Of a stretch of 64,000 nucleotides of DNA, positions 27,055 through 35,602 are shown one piece after another. Every line of letters starts with the position of its first letter. The stretch's first letter is position 1. The DNA is from Saccharibacillus sp. JS10 (GTDB lineage: Bacteria; Bacillota; Bacilli; Paenibacillales; Paenibacillaceae). The position numbers and the translations under genes are program-made. The stretch covers positions 62,001 to 126,000 of the forward strand of contig NZ_JANFNS010000001.1 in NCBI RefSeq assembly GCF_024436065.1, read 5' to 3'. The notes beneath the pieces were generated by a model. The model made no database searches and was not told where the DNA came from. It saw only the letters and a program-made list of their open reading frames with translations.

Positions 27055-27900
27055 TTACGAGTTGTTATCCAACCACTCAAACATATCCCCCAGCACTTTC
27101 ATCCGTACTTTCTGCGGCATATGATGCCCAAGATCCTCCAGCGTAAACAGCTCGCCGGGCTTCCCAAGCCGCTGCAACTCCGCATACATCCGCGCTGCAT
27201 GTTCATACTTCACTTGTACGTCTTGCGTACCGTGCATAACGAGTACCGGGCACTCGATATCTTTTGCCATATAGATCGGTGAACGTTCTTGATACTTTTC
27301 CGGAATTTTATAGACCGAGCCTTCCATCACTCGCTTGAGCATTTTACGCAAATCAATACGTTCTTCATACGTTTGCCCCAAATCGGACAAGCCGCCCCAT
27401 AAGACCAGATGCGTTGCTTTTTCTGAGATCGCGGCATCCGTACCATTGATCGAGCCACGCGAAAATCCGAGCACCGCGATCTGCTTCGAATCCGCTTGCG
27501 GAATCGCTTGAGCGATTTGCATCGCAATACGCGAATCTTCCAGATCCGCGCCGCCGAATCGGTCGTAACCGACGCCGCTTTCGCCGCCGCGGTAGCAAGG
27601 CGCGATTACGATTCTGCCAAACGAAGCAAATTCAGCCAGCCAATCGACTCGTACACGACCGACTTTTCCAATCCCTCCCCGGCAATAAACAAGCACCGGA
27701 TAATTGCTTTTTGCGGTAGGATTAGATTGCACGGTAGAGGGTAGTACGCAAGCAACGTGCTCGACCGTGAGTTCGGAATCGCCGAAATATTCAGTCAGGA
27801 AAAGCAGCCATTCTTCGGGCGAAAGTTGGAGTTCCGGAGGGAAAGCTGCGTAAGCCGCCACATGCAGCCCGCCAGACAAGTAAGTAAAACGATAGATCAT
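27055..27900 (-). CDS. Alpha/beta hydrolase, S9-peptidase-like
   Basis: The 281-residue alpha/beta hydrolase has the nucleophile elbow GFSRGS near residue 146, an oxyanion-side YCRGGIG strand, the acid region VLVMHGTQDVQV and the catalytic His in EDLGHHMP. The pattern resembles the prolyl-oligopeptidase C-terminal domain without the propeller, so it may be an esterase or peptidase. ATG 27900 has AAGGAGG 6 nt ahead. It is a single gene between a shared terminator and the sigma factor promoter region. Confidence 0.8.
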   Translation of the reverse strand: MIYRFTYLSGGLHVAAYAAFPPELQLSPEEWLLFLTEYFGDSELTVEHVACVLPSTVQSNPTAKSNYPVLVYCRGGIGKVGRVRVDWLAEFASFGRIVIAPCYRGGESGVGYDRFGGADLEDSRIAMQIAQAIPQADSKQIAVLGFSRGSINGTDAAISEKATHLVLWGGLSDLGQTYEERIDLRKMLKRVMEGSVYKIPEKYQERSPIYMAKDIECPVLVMHGTQDVQVKYEHAARMYAELQRLGKPGELFTLEDLGHHMPQKVRMKVLGDMFEWLDNNS

Positions 27901-28106
27901 GGCAGCCTCCTTTTAAATAAGAAATAAAGTCATTAAGGATCGAAGAAACCTTGTACAGATATTCTTTTAGTGTACTCTCTTTATTCATTGATTTCGAATT
28001 TCTATATTTTTTTTGCAAAAGGCGATACAAAATAAAAGAACCTGTCGTCTTTTCAGTGTATATACGGCAAGGAAGAGCGGCCGCACTTCAATAAGGAGGT
28101 TCACAC

Positions 28107-28634
28107 ATGGACCATTTAAATACAGAATCAGATACGTTTCAAGCGATCTTTCTTCAATATTACCCCGGTGTTCGTCGGAAGCTCATCGCGATGGTAAAAG
28201 ACGAAGCGACAGCGGAAGATTTGGCTCAAGAAGTATTTTTGAGACTTTATCGTAATCCGCCGGATGATCCCAATGTGCTGGGAGCTTGGCTCCACCGAGT
28301 GTTAACCCGGATCGCTTACGATCATACAGACCGGTTGGTGAGGCAGCGTAAACTTCAAGAAAAACAAGAACATTATTTCGACCGTGAACAGACGTGGGAG
28401 AGTGGAGAAGCCGCTGTAGTCCGTAGCGAAGATCAAGAAGAAGTGAAACAACTGCTTGATGAACTGCCGGAACGCGATCGCCAAGCGCTCATGCTTCGTT
28501 ACTCCGGTTATAGTTACGCGGAAATCGCGGAAGAAATCAAAGTCGGTGCTCCGAGAGTCGGATCGTTATTAAATCGTGCAGCGGAAAAGTTGAAAAAACG
28601 GGCAGCAGGTAGACCCAACGGATTGAATTCATAA
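28107..28634 (+). CDS. ECF-type RNA polymerase sigma factor
   Basis: The 175-residue sigma-70 family protein has region 2 (FLQYYPGVRRKLIAMVKDEATAEDLAQEVFLRLYR, about residues 14-50) and region 4 (LDELPERDRQALMLRYSGYSYAEIAEEIKVGAPRVGSLLNRA, about residues 112-155), and no region 3, as in ECF factors. AAGGAGG precedes ATG 28107. The next three genes follow with short or no gaps: a membrane protein that is probably its anti-sigma factor, then an ABC ATPase and permease. The upstream region holds no clear sigma-A promoter; I could not settle a self-recognition promoter. Confidence 0.9.
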   Translation: MDHLNTESDTFQAIFLQYYPGVRRKLIAMVKDEATAEDLAQEVFLRLYRNPPDDPNVLGAWLHRVLTRIAYDHTDRLVRQRKLQEKQEHYFDREQTWESGEAAVVRSEDQEEVKQLLDELPERDRQALMLRYSGYSYAEIAEEIKVGAPRVGSLLNRAAEKLKKRAAGRPNGLNS

Positions 28635-28662
28635 ACAAAATCGATTCTAGGAGGAATTTGTA

Positions 28663-29781
28663 ATGACGACAAGCAAAAACAACGAGCAAGAACAGGCAAT
28701 CGCTAATCAAGCATGGGAGAAGATGCAAGCACGTTTGCAGCAAGAACCGGTAAATCCAGTATGGGCAACATGGAAAGAAGCAGATTTCAAGCAAACTGAG
28801 CAAGGGGCTTCTGCATTTCTTGCAAACTCCGCAGAAGATCAGAATAATCAGTCGGCAAAAAACAACGTACATCTGCTGCAAGATTCTACGGCGAATATTT
28901 TAACATCCAAAAAGAACAAAAAACGCGGTGCCCGTATTGCATTCGCAGCAGCGGCAGCAGCTGTAATCGCAACTGCGGTAACGCCTGTAGGAAACCAAGC
29001 GCTTGCAAGCATTTTAAATAAATTTACGATGCAAGACGCGGTCGTTGTTCAACAATCGGAATTGGATAACATGAGACAAATGATTTATAACATCGATGAC
29101 GATTTCCAAACGGCGAATATCTACGGAGATTTTAGCAGCAGTCCATTAAACGAATTTGGCGAGAAAGATTCCGTCGAACAAATTCGTGAAAAACTAGGCT
29201 ATACTCCGATCGTTGGACCGCAAGGTACCGAAGGAAGATTGAGTGCGGCTATCGGTACCAAAACCGAAATGAAGCTGGATGTAAACGAAGTGAATGAGAT
29301 GCTGCGAAAACTTGGAGCGGAGTATTTATTCCCACAAGAAGCGAATGATAAATCGATTACGATGACTTACCCAGCAAGAGTAATCTATAATTTCGGTAAC
29401 GACTCAGACTCATTTGAGGCAGACACATGGGCGATATTGGATCAATCGGATATGCCTACGGTAGAATTCGATGAGTCTTTCCCTGTAGAACAAACGATGG
29501 AAGCTGTGATGAATTTCCCTTATTTGCCGGAAGAATTGAGATCCAGCCTTCAAAAAACAGCGGTATCGAGTGGGAAATTACCTCTTCCTATGTTTGAAAG
29601 AGGTCAAGCGAAAAGCTTTGACGTATCGGGTGTAAAAGTCACGTATACCGAAGAAGAAGGCGGAACAAGAAGCGCATTTTGGATTAAAAACAATCAGTTA
29701 TTCGAATTTAACGCAGCTATTCAATTTAAAGGTGGCGAAGCCGGATTCCTCGACTTCGTGAAAGGACTGGCGGTTCAGTGA
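28663..29781 (+). CDS. Probable membrane anti-sigma factor
   Basis: The 372-residue protein has a polar N-terminal part of about 90 residues, one transmembrane helix at about 91-108 (RIAFAAAAAAVIATAVTP) and an extracellular part of about 260 residues. Together with its place 28 nt after an ECF sigma gene this fits an anti-sigma factor, with the N-terminus holding sigma inside and the outer domain sensing a signal. No zinc-binding HxxxCxxC anti-sigma motif is present, so it belongs to another subtype or is a divergent one. AGGAGG supports ATG 28663. Its stop overlaps the ABC ATPase start by 4 nt (GTGA). Confidence 0.72.
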   Translation: MTTSKNNEQEQAIANQAWEKMQARLQQEPVNPVWATWKEADFKQTEQGASAFLANSAEDQNNQSAKNNVHLLQDSTANILTSKKNKKRGARIAFAAAAAAVIATAVTPVGNQALASILNKFTMQDAVVVQQSELDNMRQMIYNIDDDFQTANIYGDFSSSPLNEFGEKDSVEQIREKLGYTPIVGPQGTEGRLSAAIGTKTEMKLDVNEVNEMLRKLGAEYLFPQEANDKSITMTYPARVIYNFGNDSDSFEADTWAILDQSDMPTVEFDESFPVEQTMEAVMNFPYLPEELRSSLQKTAVSSGKLPLPMFERGQAKSFDVSGVKVTYTEEEGGTRSAFWIKNNQLFEFNAAIQFKGGEAGFLDFVKGLAVQ

Positions 29782-30752
29782 ATTCTTTAACTCCTGCAAT
29801 TCAAACTCAATCTTTAAGCAAAATTTACGATAACGGACGCGGTTGTCGCGATATTACGCTCACAGTCGGACAAGGGGAAGCCTTCGGCTTCCTCGGTCCT
29901 AACGGCGCGGGAAAAAGTACGTTTGTCAAAACGTTAGTCGGTCTGGTATCGGCGAGCAGTGGCAGCGGATTATTGCTTGGAGAACCGATCGGTTCGTTGA
30001 AAGCACGTGCGCAGATCGGCTATCTACCCGAATTGTACCGATATCCGGAATGGCTAACGGGTGAAGAAGTGTTGAAATTTCACGCGGGGCTGCTCGGGAT
30101 CAAAGGGAAAGAAATGAATATGCAAATTCGCACTTTGCTGGACGAAGTCAGTATTGGAAAACGTGGACTCGATCGAGTCAAACAGTATTCGAAAGGGATG
30201 CAGCAAAGACTTGGCTTGGCTTGTGCGCTTCTCGGTAATCCCCAAATTTTGTTTTTGGATGAACCTTCTTCGGCGATGGACCCAGTGGGTAGACGCGAAG
30301 TTCGTGAATTGCTGCTTGAACTTAAAAAAAGAGGCAAAACCTTATTTTTGAACTCACATCTCATGCAAGACGTCGAAACGGTCTGCGACCGTATGGCTCT
30401 AATGCTCAACGGAAACATGATTCGTACAGGAACCGTTGAAGAATTGTTGCAAGTCCAAGTCCGCTGGCGTTTCAAAGTCGGCGGTTTTTCCACTCAGTCT
30501 TTGGAATGGCTACGGGCAGAAAGCGGATTGAATATTACGTTGGAAGATCCAAATTATAATCCTGCGCAAGATTGGGAGAGCCCGGTATGGCTGCAAGCCG
30601 AAATTGCGGACGAAAATCAAGCCGGACTGCTAAACATGCTCATTATGGAACAAGGCATGACTTTGTATGAATCTTCGATGCAATCGGAAAAGCTGGAAGA
30701 TTGGTTTGTCGATACCGTATCCGGGCAAGATCAGAGGGGGGAACGCGGATGA
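29778..30752 (+). CDS. ABC transporter ATP-binding protein
   Basis: The 324-residue ATPase has Walker A GPNGAGKST (about residues 40-48), signature YSKGMQQRLG, Walker B ILFLDEPSSAMDP and a switch His in NSHLMQD. It is of the CcmA/NatA/bacitracin-exporter type. The start is GTG 29778, overlapping the anti-sigma stop. It pairs with the membrane protein that follows and overlaps it by 4 nt. The gene order (sigma, anti-sigma, ATPase, permease) recalls the B. subtilis sigY-yxl operon, where YxlF/YxlG form an ABC transporter. Confidence 0.93.
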   Translation: MNSLTPAIQTQSLSKIYDNGRGCRDITLTVGQGEAFGFLGPNGAGKSTFVKTLVGLVSASSGSGLLLGEPIGSLKARAQIGYLPELYRYPEWLTGEEVLKFHAGLLGIKGKEMNMQIRTLLDEVSIGKRGLDRVKQYSKGMQQRLGLACALLGNPQILFLDEPSSAMDPVGRREVRELLLELKKRGKTLFLNSHLMQDVETVCDRMALMLNGNMIRTGTVEELLQVQVRWRFKVGGFSTQSLEWLRAESGLNITLEDPNYNPAQDWESPVWLQAEIADENQAGLLNMLIMEQGMTLYESSMQSEKLEDWFVDTVSGQDQRGERG

Positions 30753-31579
30753 ATATGATCATTTCCGCTACATGGAAAGAAATGATACGCCGCAAAATGC
30801 TTCTGATCGCTGCCGTATTAACTGTGTTGTTTTTGGCGGTTTATTGGTTTATTGGCGATACCGTAAGTGGTGAGGTGCACGGAGATTTACTGATGCAGGT
30901 CGCGCGTCGAAATGCGATTTTGTCGCTGGGATTCTTTTTTGCCGGATTCGTCGTCGCTTTTTTGGCGATTTTCGGTTCGTTTTCGGTCATTTCCGGGGAA
31001 GCTGAACAAGGCATCTTGCAATCGGTATTAACACGCCCGCTTCCGCGATGGAAATGGTATATCGGTCGTTGGATCGGTTATGTAACGTTGATCGGTGCTT
31101 ATGCACTGCTGTTATTTGCCGCTCTTTTATGGATCACGAATATTCATGCGGGGTTAACGCGCGACTATGGCGATATTTTGGTTTCGCTTTTGCTCTTTTT
31201 AGGTGCAGTTCCGATCCTTGTTAGTGCTTCAATGCTTGGATCAACGCTATTTTCCGGAATCGGCAACGGTGTCTTTATGACGATGTTATACGGCGCAAGC
31301 TGGCTCGGCGGTATGGTCGAGAAAGTGCGCAGTATCCTTCCGGTCGAAGAAAATGTGCAAGCGACATTGTCGAGAATCGGTACGCTGCTCTCGCTGTTAA
31401 CGCCAGCAGACGGACTACAACGCCGGATGTTATTTGTACTTACGCAAGGAAGCGACGAACGTATTCCTTTTCTCACCGGAGGGAATCCGCCTTCCGATAC
31501 GTTTGTGATTTATTCCGCTATTTTCGTTGTTTTTGCTTTCGGCGTCGGATTGTGGTTATTTAAAAGAAAAGACTTTTAA
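30749..31579 (+). CDS. ABC transporter permease subunit
   Basis: The 276-residue protein has about six helices and the ABC-2 pattern (VISGEAEQGILQSVLTRPLPRWKWYIGRW, a conserved element in this exporter type). ATG 30749 overlaps the ATPase stop (ATGA) and is preceded by GGGGGG. The open frame continues 48 nt upstream inside the ATPase gene, but no binding site supports it. It completes the transporter of the sigma factor operon. Confidence 0.88.
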   Translation: MNMIISATWKEMIRRKMLLIAAVLTVLFLAVYWFIGDTVSGEVHGDLLMQVARRNAILSLGFFFAGFVVAFLAIFGSFSVISGEAEQGILQSVLTRPLPRWKWYIGRWIGYVTLIGAYALLLFAALLWITNIHAGLTRDYGDILVSLLLFLGAVPILVSASMLGSTLFSGIGNGVFMTMLYGASWLGGMVEKVRSILPVEENVQATLSRIGTLLSLLTPADGLQRRMLFVLTQGSDERIPFLTGGNPPSDTFVIYSAIFVVFAFGVGLWLFKRKDF

Positions 31580-31628
31580 ATGCGAAAAGTGCTAACCACA
31601 AATCCATATCGGAAAAGGGGACAGGCTT

Positions 31629-32210
31629 ATGGGTCGACAAACGTATCAAATCCCGTTCGGAGCCGAACCTGCTGTGCGCCAAAATAAAGGGACGTTAGTC
31701 TTTTACGATTCGTTCGAAAACGTGAGCGACGAGCAGTTGGAACGTGCCGCGCAAGCGGCGGTGGCTCGTTCTTTTTCACAACTTGTGCTGTATCCGCTGC
31801 ATGAAGCGACAGTGCGACGTCTGACCGGCGAGGCGGCAAGTGCTTTTTACAAACGCGATGATCGGCTGCATGATTGGAAAAGGTCTCAAACGATTATGAA
31901 AAATGTTACGGTGGAAAATTGGGATGGTAAACGTAAAAAGTATACACCGCTTGAAGCCGCGCTTCGTTTTATCGATGAAAAGTATCCGTCGCCGTTATTT
32001 TTGTATCTGACCGCAGACAATGCCAATCGCTTTGCTTCATTCGCTACGTTCGAAGAGTGGATCGTGCGTATTCGGTTGGTACTGGAAGACTCGCCCAAGC
32101 ATCTGCATCCAAGGCTGGAAAAGTTCCGTCATCGCTGGGATACCGTGGATGAATGGCTCAGAAAAGAAAAGCCGAACGCTCAGACCGATTCTTATTCCCG
32201 TAGACGTTAA
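31629..32210 (+). CDS. Conserved hypothetical protein (193 aa)
   Basis: The 193-residue protein is soluble, without signal peptide or transmembrane helix. It has a probable Rossmann-like first half (TLVFYDSFENVSDEQLERAAQAAVARSFSQLVLYPLHEAT) and a helical, basic C-terminus ending SYSRRR. I do not recognise a family. AAAAGGGG lies 9 nt before ATG 31629. It follows the ABC permease by 49 nt and is followed by a terminator, so it may be the last gene of the sigma-factor operon. Confidence 0.65.
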   Translation: MGRQTYQIPFGAEPAVRQNKGTLVFYDSFENVSDEQLERAAQAAVARSFSQLVLYPLHEATVRRLTGEAASAFYKRDDRLHDWKRSQTIMKNVTVENWDGKRKKYTPLEAALRFIDEKYPSPLFLYLTADNANRFASFATFEEWIVRIRLVLEDSPKHLHPRLEKFRHRWDTVDEWLRKEKPNAQTDSYSRRR

Positions 32211-32251
32211 GCGGCAAAAGTGAATTCAATGATTCGCCTGATCGCAACGTG

Positions 32252-32286
32252 ACCGTTTCTTTCGTAATGAAAGAAGCGGTTTTTTG
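32252..32286 (+). terminator. Rho-independent terminator
   Basis: ACCG-TTTCTTTC, a GTAAT loop, GAAAGAAG-CGGT and T6. It separates the sigma-factor group from the helicase gene. Confidence 0.85.
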
Positions 32287-32396
32287 TTTTCTGCTCGCCA
32301 AATGTTCAATTTTCAGTTATAATGACGGGTGGCTCGATTGCAATCTGTTTAACAATCGTAGCTAAATCCGCAAGTTCAATGGAGGCTATTACCGCT

Positions 32397-34334
32397 TTGA
32401 CCACTACTTATCCGTTTACGTTCGACCCTGCGGCTCCTTTTTTGGATCAGGCTTCTGATTGGATCGCAGATGTCTTCTATGATCTGCTACCTGAAGCTGG
32501 ATTTGAGACGCGCGACGAACAAATTTTTATGGCGTTCCAATTGGAGCGTGCGTACAAAGAAAAGAAAACGATTTTCGCAGAAGCAGGGGTAGGTACGGGA
32601 AAAACGCTCGTCTACTTGCTGTATGCGTCCTTATATGCACGATATACACGTAAGCCGGCTGTGATTGCTTGCGCAGACGAATCGCTGATTGAACAATTGG
32701 TGAAGCCAGAAGGCGATATTGCCAAAATTGCCCGCCATTTGGATTTGAATATTGATGTTAGACTCGGCAAATCGCCGGATCAATATCTGTGTCTGAACAA
32801 ACTGGAAGATGTACGCGGACCGGGCAGCGAAAGCGAAGTATTCCAAAATATTTATGAAGAATTGCCGCCTTTCGTTCATTTCCCGGATACGCTGCAATCT
32901 TTTTATCCGTATGGCAGCCGAAAAGATTACCCGGAACTCGATGATAAAGAATGGAATAAAGTCGGTTGGGACGTATTCCAGGATTGCTTGGTATGCAGTC
33001 GTCGCCACCGGTGCGGTCAGACGTTGTCGCGAGATCATTACCGCAAAGCGACCGATCTGATCGTCTGCTCGCATGACTTCTACATGGAGCACGTGTGGAC
33101 ATACGAAGCCCGCAAACGCGAAGGTCAACTTCCGTTACTGCCTGAGCATAGCTCTGTCGTGTTCGACGAAGGGCATTTGCTGGAGACGGCAGCGCAAAGC
33201 GCGCTTACGTACAAACTCAAACATTCGGCGTTCGAAGCGATCGTAACGCGTCTGCTCGAAGGCGAAGTCCGAGAGTCTTTGGCATTGTCGGTTGAACGCG
33301 CGATCGAGCGCAGCGATGATTTGTTTGCTTTGCTTGAATGCTATAGTACGCCTGTTGCGGCATCGGATCGGAGCGAGCTGGAACTTGCCGCGGAACTGAT
33401 GCAAAGTATCCAGGCATTCCGTTCAGCGATTGACGCGATCGAAGAAGAATTGGTGTTCGAAAGCGGTATGTTCAGTCTGGATGAATATCAGCTTCGCATC
33501 GTGGAAGAACATTTGGAGATGATCCAGACGGCGCTGATGTTGTTTGCGAATCCTCGCGAACTGATCTGCTGGACACAAATGGATCAAGGTGATATGACGC
33601 TTGTATTAATGCCCAAAAAGGTCAAAGAAATCTTGAACGAACGTGTCTTTTCCAAAAAAATGCCGATCATTTTCTCTTCCGCGACATTATCGGCTCAGAC
33701 TTCGTTCGATTATATTTCGGATAGCTTAGGGGTGAGCGATTATCTATCGTTCTCGGTGGATTCTCCTTACGATTATGAACAAAATATGCAGGCAAGCTTG
33801 CATACCGAGACTTCGATTGCACTCAAGTCCGATCATATTCTTCGTGCTTTAGAGCGCCGTGAGGGCGGCATGCTGCTGTTGTTCCCGTCTCGCGAATCGA
33901 TGGAGACATTCCGCTTGGAAGCCAACGCTAGAGCGGAATTTGCGCAGTTCCCACTGTTATACGAGGGCGATGCCGAAATCAGCCGCTTGATCTCGGAATT
34001 CCAAAACGATAAATTCACGAATTTATGCGCGGTTACGCTATGGGAAGGGCTTGATATTCCGGGCGATTCGCTCAATCACGTCGTGATTTGGGAACTTCCT
34101 TTCCCGCCTAACGATCCGGTATTTGCTGCGAAGCGCCGCGAATCTGCCGATCCTTTCGGTGAAGTGGATATGCCGTATATGATCTTGCGATTGCGTCAAG
34201 GCATCGGTCGCTTGATTCGTACCAGTGAAGACCGTGGACGCGTCGATATTTTCGGAGAAGCGTTACAACAACAGGATGTGCGTGAACAAGTGAGCAATCT
34301 GCTTCCTTCCAGCACCGAAAAGGAGAATAAGTAA
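32397..34334 (+). CDS. DinG/XPD-like ATP-dependent DNA helicase
   Basis: The 645-residue superfamily-2 helicase has Walker A AEAGVGTGKT (61-70) and motif II VFDEGH (DEGH 257-260). Four Cys, at 132 (QYLC) and at 197, 200 and 206 (DCLVC then RHRC), are placed like the 4Fe-4S ligands of XPD/DinG enzymes, and a C-terminal motif VI (LRQGIGRLIRT) is present. It should unwind 5'-3' DNA in repair. TTG 32397 is chosen because GGAGG lies 11 nt ahead; the frame is open 75 nt further upstream, but that stretch is poorly supported. No exonuclease domain is fused, unlike B. subtilis DinG. It overlaps the following small gene by 1 nt. Confidence 0.9.
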   Translation: MTTTYPFTFDPAAPFLDQASDWIADVFYDLLPEAGFETRDEQIFMAFQLERAYKEKKTIFAEAGVGTGKTLVYLLYASLYARYTRKPAVIACADESLIEQLVKPEGDIAKIARHLDLNIDVRLGKSPDQYLCLNKLEDVRGPGSESEVFQNIYEELPPFVHFPDTLQSFYPYGSRKDYPELDDKEWNKVGWDVFQDCLVCSRRHRCGQTLSRDHYRKATDLIVCSHDFYMEHVWTYEARKREGQLPLLPEHSSVVFDEGHLLETAAQSALTYKLKHSAFEAIVTRLLEGEVRESLALSVERAIERSDDLFALLECYSTPVAASDRSELELAAELMQSIQAFRSAIDAIEEELVFESGMFSLDEYQLRIVEEHLEMIQTALMLFANPRELICWTQMDQGDMTLVLMPKKVKEILNERVFSKKMPIIFSSATLSAQTSFDYISDSLGVSDYLSFSVDSPYDYEQNMQASLHTETSIALKSDHILRALERREGGMLLLFPSRESMETFRLEANARAEFAQFPLLYEGDAEISRLISEFQNDKFTNLCAVTLWEGLDIPGDSLNHVVIWELPFPPNDPVFAAKRRESADPFGEVDMPYMILRLRQGIGRLIRTSEDRGRVDIFGEALQQQDVREQVSNLLPSSTEKENK

Positions 34335-34630
34335 TGGAATTTACAACGTATACGGTAGAAAAAATTCGTGATGCTTTTGGAATCGTAGAAGGGGAACGTT
34401 ACGAATTTATCATTGATTTCGAAGTGGACGAAGAAGACGAGCTGTTCACACCGCAAGGGTTGTTGCTTCGCGTCATCTACGGCGTAAATGGCGAGACGAA
34501 AAAAATCATCAAACATGAGATTATCGAGCGCGGAACGAATCAAGTATTGGAATTCGATCTGGAAGACGATGAGCTTGAGGAAACGTTAGCGTTTTGCGGA
34601 GAGCATTATTCGGAAGCGGAACAACAATAA
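34334..34630 (+). CDS. Small acidic protein, probably DUF6509
   Basis: The 98-residue acidic protein (TYTVEKIRDAFGIVEGERYEFIIDFEVDEEDELFTPQGLLLRVIYGV) fits DUF6509 as I recall that family, conserved in Paenibacillus-type genomes; its role is unknown. Its ATG overlaps the helicase stop (TAATG) and has AAAAGGAG about 8 nt ahead, so it is translationally coupled. It may work with or modulate the helicase, but this rests only on linkage. It ends at a 16-bp hairpin terminator. Confidence 0.72.
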   Translation: MEFTTYTVEKIRDAFGIVEGERYEFIIDFEVDEEDELFTPQGLLLRVIYGVNGETKKIIKHEIIERGTNQVLEFDLEDDELEETLAFCGEHYSEAEQQ

Positions 34631-34650
34631 GGACCATTATAATAGAAAAG

Positions 34651-34690
34651 AAAAACACGTATTCTTCTTATTGAAGAATACGTGTTTTTT
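34651..34690. terminator. Bidirectional rho-independent terminator
   Basis: A 16-bp stem (AACACGTATTCTTC pairs with GAAGAATACGTGTT) with a TTATT loop, A-rich before and T-rich after. It is shared with the convergent DUF2294 gene. Confidence 0.92.
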
Positions 34691-34714
34691 GTAGGCACAA
34701 TGATGATCTTTGGA

Positions 34715-35407
34715 TCAATCGCCGGATACGGGATCGCCGAGATCTAAAGTCAGCAGACTTAGATCGTCTTCAAATGCCCAATCCAGATAAGCGGTATTCA
34801 GTTTTCGATGCAGCAGATCGCTAATCGGTAGTTGTTCGATAAATCCGTCCAGTTCCAATTCGCGTTTGGCTACTCGAAGCTGACTATTGAAACCTTTTTT
34901 GACAAGCTTTTTTTCCAAATTAATCAATAATCCGCTTCGTATAATCAAAAGCAAATGCTGATCCAGCCAAAACGATTCGATACTTACCGGTGATTTTTGC
35001 ACTTTATCCGTAACGGCTTCGACGACGCGGTGAATCTCAGCTTTGCCTACGTACGAATCTTCTTCATAAGCTTGTTCACCGGGTTTAAACAAGATCGAAA
35101 TTGCAGCTGTATCCGTTTCGATCTTCCAATCGATAAAAGCGTAATCCGTTTGTTTGCCTGTTAATTTTTCAATCTTCGGTCGCAAAGACGGGAAGATAAA
35201 TTGTTCAAGCAAAATATAGATATGCGTATAACGTTCATCCGGGTCTTTCGGTAGCCGTTCGTCACGTTTCTCCGTTAATCCTTTGTAAAAAAAGACGATA
35301 GAGCGTTCGTTGGATCGAATCTCGATGGACTCTGGTGTTTTGCCAAATTGACTTTTACATAGCGTATTTGAGTAATCTTCTAAAATTTGAACGTTTTCGT
35401 GGTCCAT
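34715..35407 (-). CDS. Tandem DUF2294 (MpsC-like) protein
   Basis: The 230-residue protein matches DUF2294, now linked to MpsC of the Mps system of staphylococci (membrane-potential and bicarbonate-related). The first unit covers about residues 5-105 (LEDYSNTLCKSQFGKTPESIEIRS, then LEQFIFPSLRPKIEKLTGKQTDYAFIDWKIETDTAAISILF). A second, more divergent unit covers about 115-225 (HRVVEAVTDKVQKSPVSIESFWLDQHLLLIIRSGLLINLEK, then LNTAYLDWAFEDDLSLLTLDL). It is soluble and cytoplasmic by sequence. It is divergent from the diguanylate cyclase across a palindrome. No mpsA/mpsB-like genes are nearby. ATG 35407 is preceded by GAAAGGAG. Confidence 0.7.
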   Translation of the reverse strand: MDHENVQILEDYSNTLCKSQFGKTPESIEIRSNERSIVFFYKGLTEKRDERLPKDPDERYTHIYILLEQFIFPSLRPKIEKLTGKQTDYAFIDWKIETDTAAISILFKPGEQAYEEDSYVGKAEIHRVVEAVTDKVQKSPVSIESFWLDQHLLLIIRSGLLINLEKKLVKKGFNSQLRVAKRELELDGFIEQLPISDLLHRKLNTAYLDWAFEDDLSLLTLDLGDPVSGD

Positions 35408-35498
35408 TTGAACGAACTCCTTTCTCTATCCAACGTTATACAAGCCATTTTTAACTCTCCTGCTTTCTCATTACCCTCAACAATGATTTTTGTAATCG

Positions 35499-35528
35499 AA
35501 TTGTCGACAATTTTTTATGAATTATATT
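35499..35528 (+). promoter_or_regulatory. Promoter overlapped by perfect palindrome
   Basis: AATTGTCGACAATT at 35499-35512 is a perfect 14-bp palindrome. It overlaps the -35 element TTGTCG (35501-35506); after 16 nt comes TATATT (35523-35528). The site therefore covers the probable promoter of the diguanylate cyclase gene. Both strands read TGTCGA, close to the Spo0A box (TGTCGAA), so a Spo0A-type or other dimeric regulator site is possible. The rest of the 195-nt gap between the two genes holds no further gene. Confidence 0.55.
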
Positions 35529-35602
35529 TATTAAATAAACGAAGCTTGCCGATAATGAGTGTAAGACGATGACTTTAAGATTGTGCAAGGAGAGGAACCG
35601 CG

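Noticed and set aside
28035-28075. GAACC...TACGG as an ECF self-promoter of the sigma gene
   Set aside because: The spacing and the -10 word do not match the known ECF consensus well enough to claim it.
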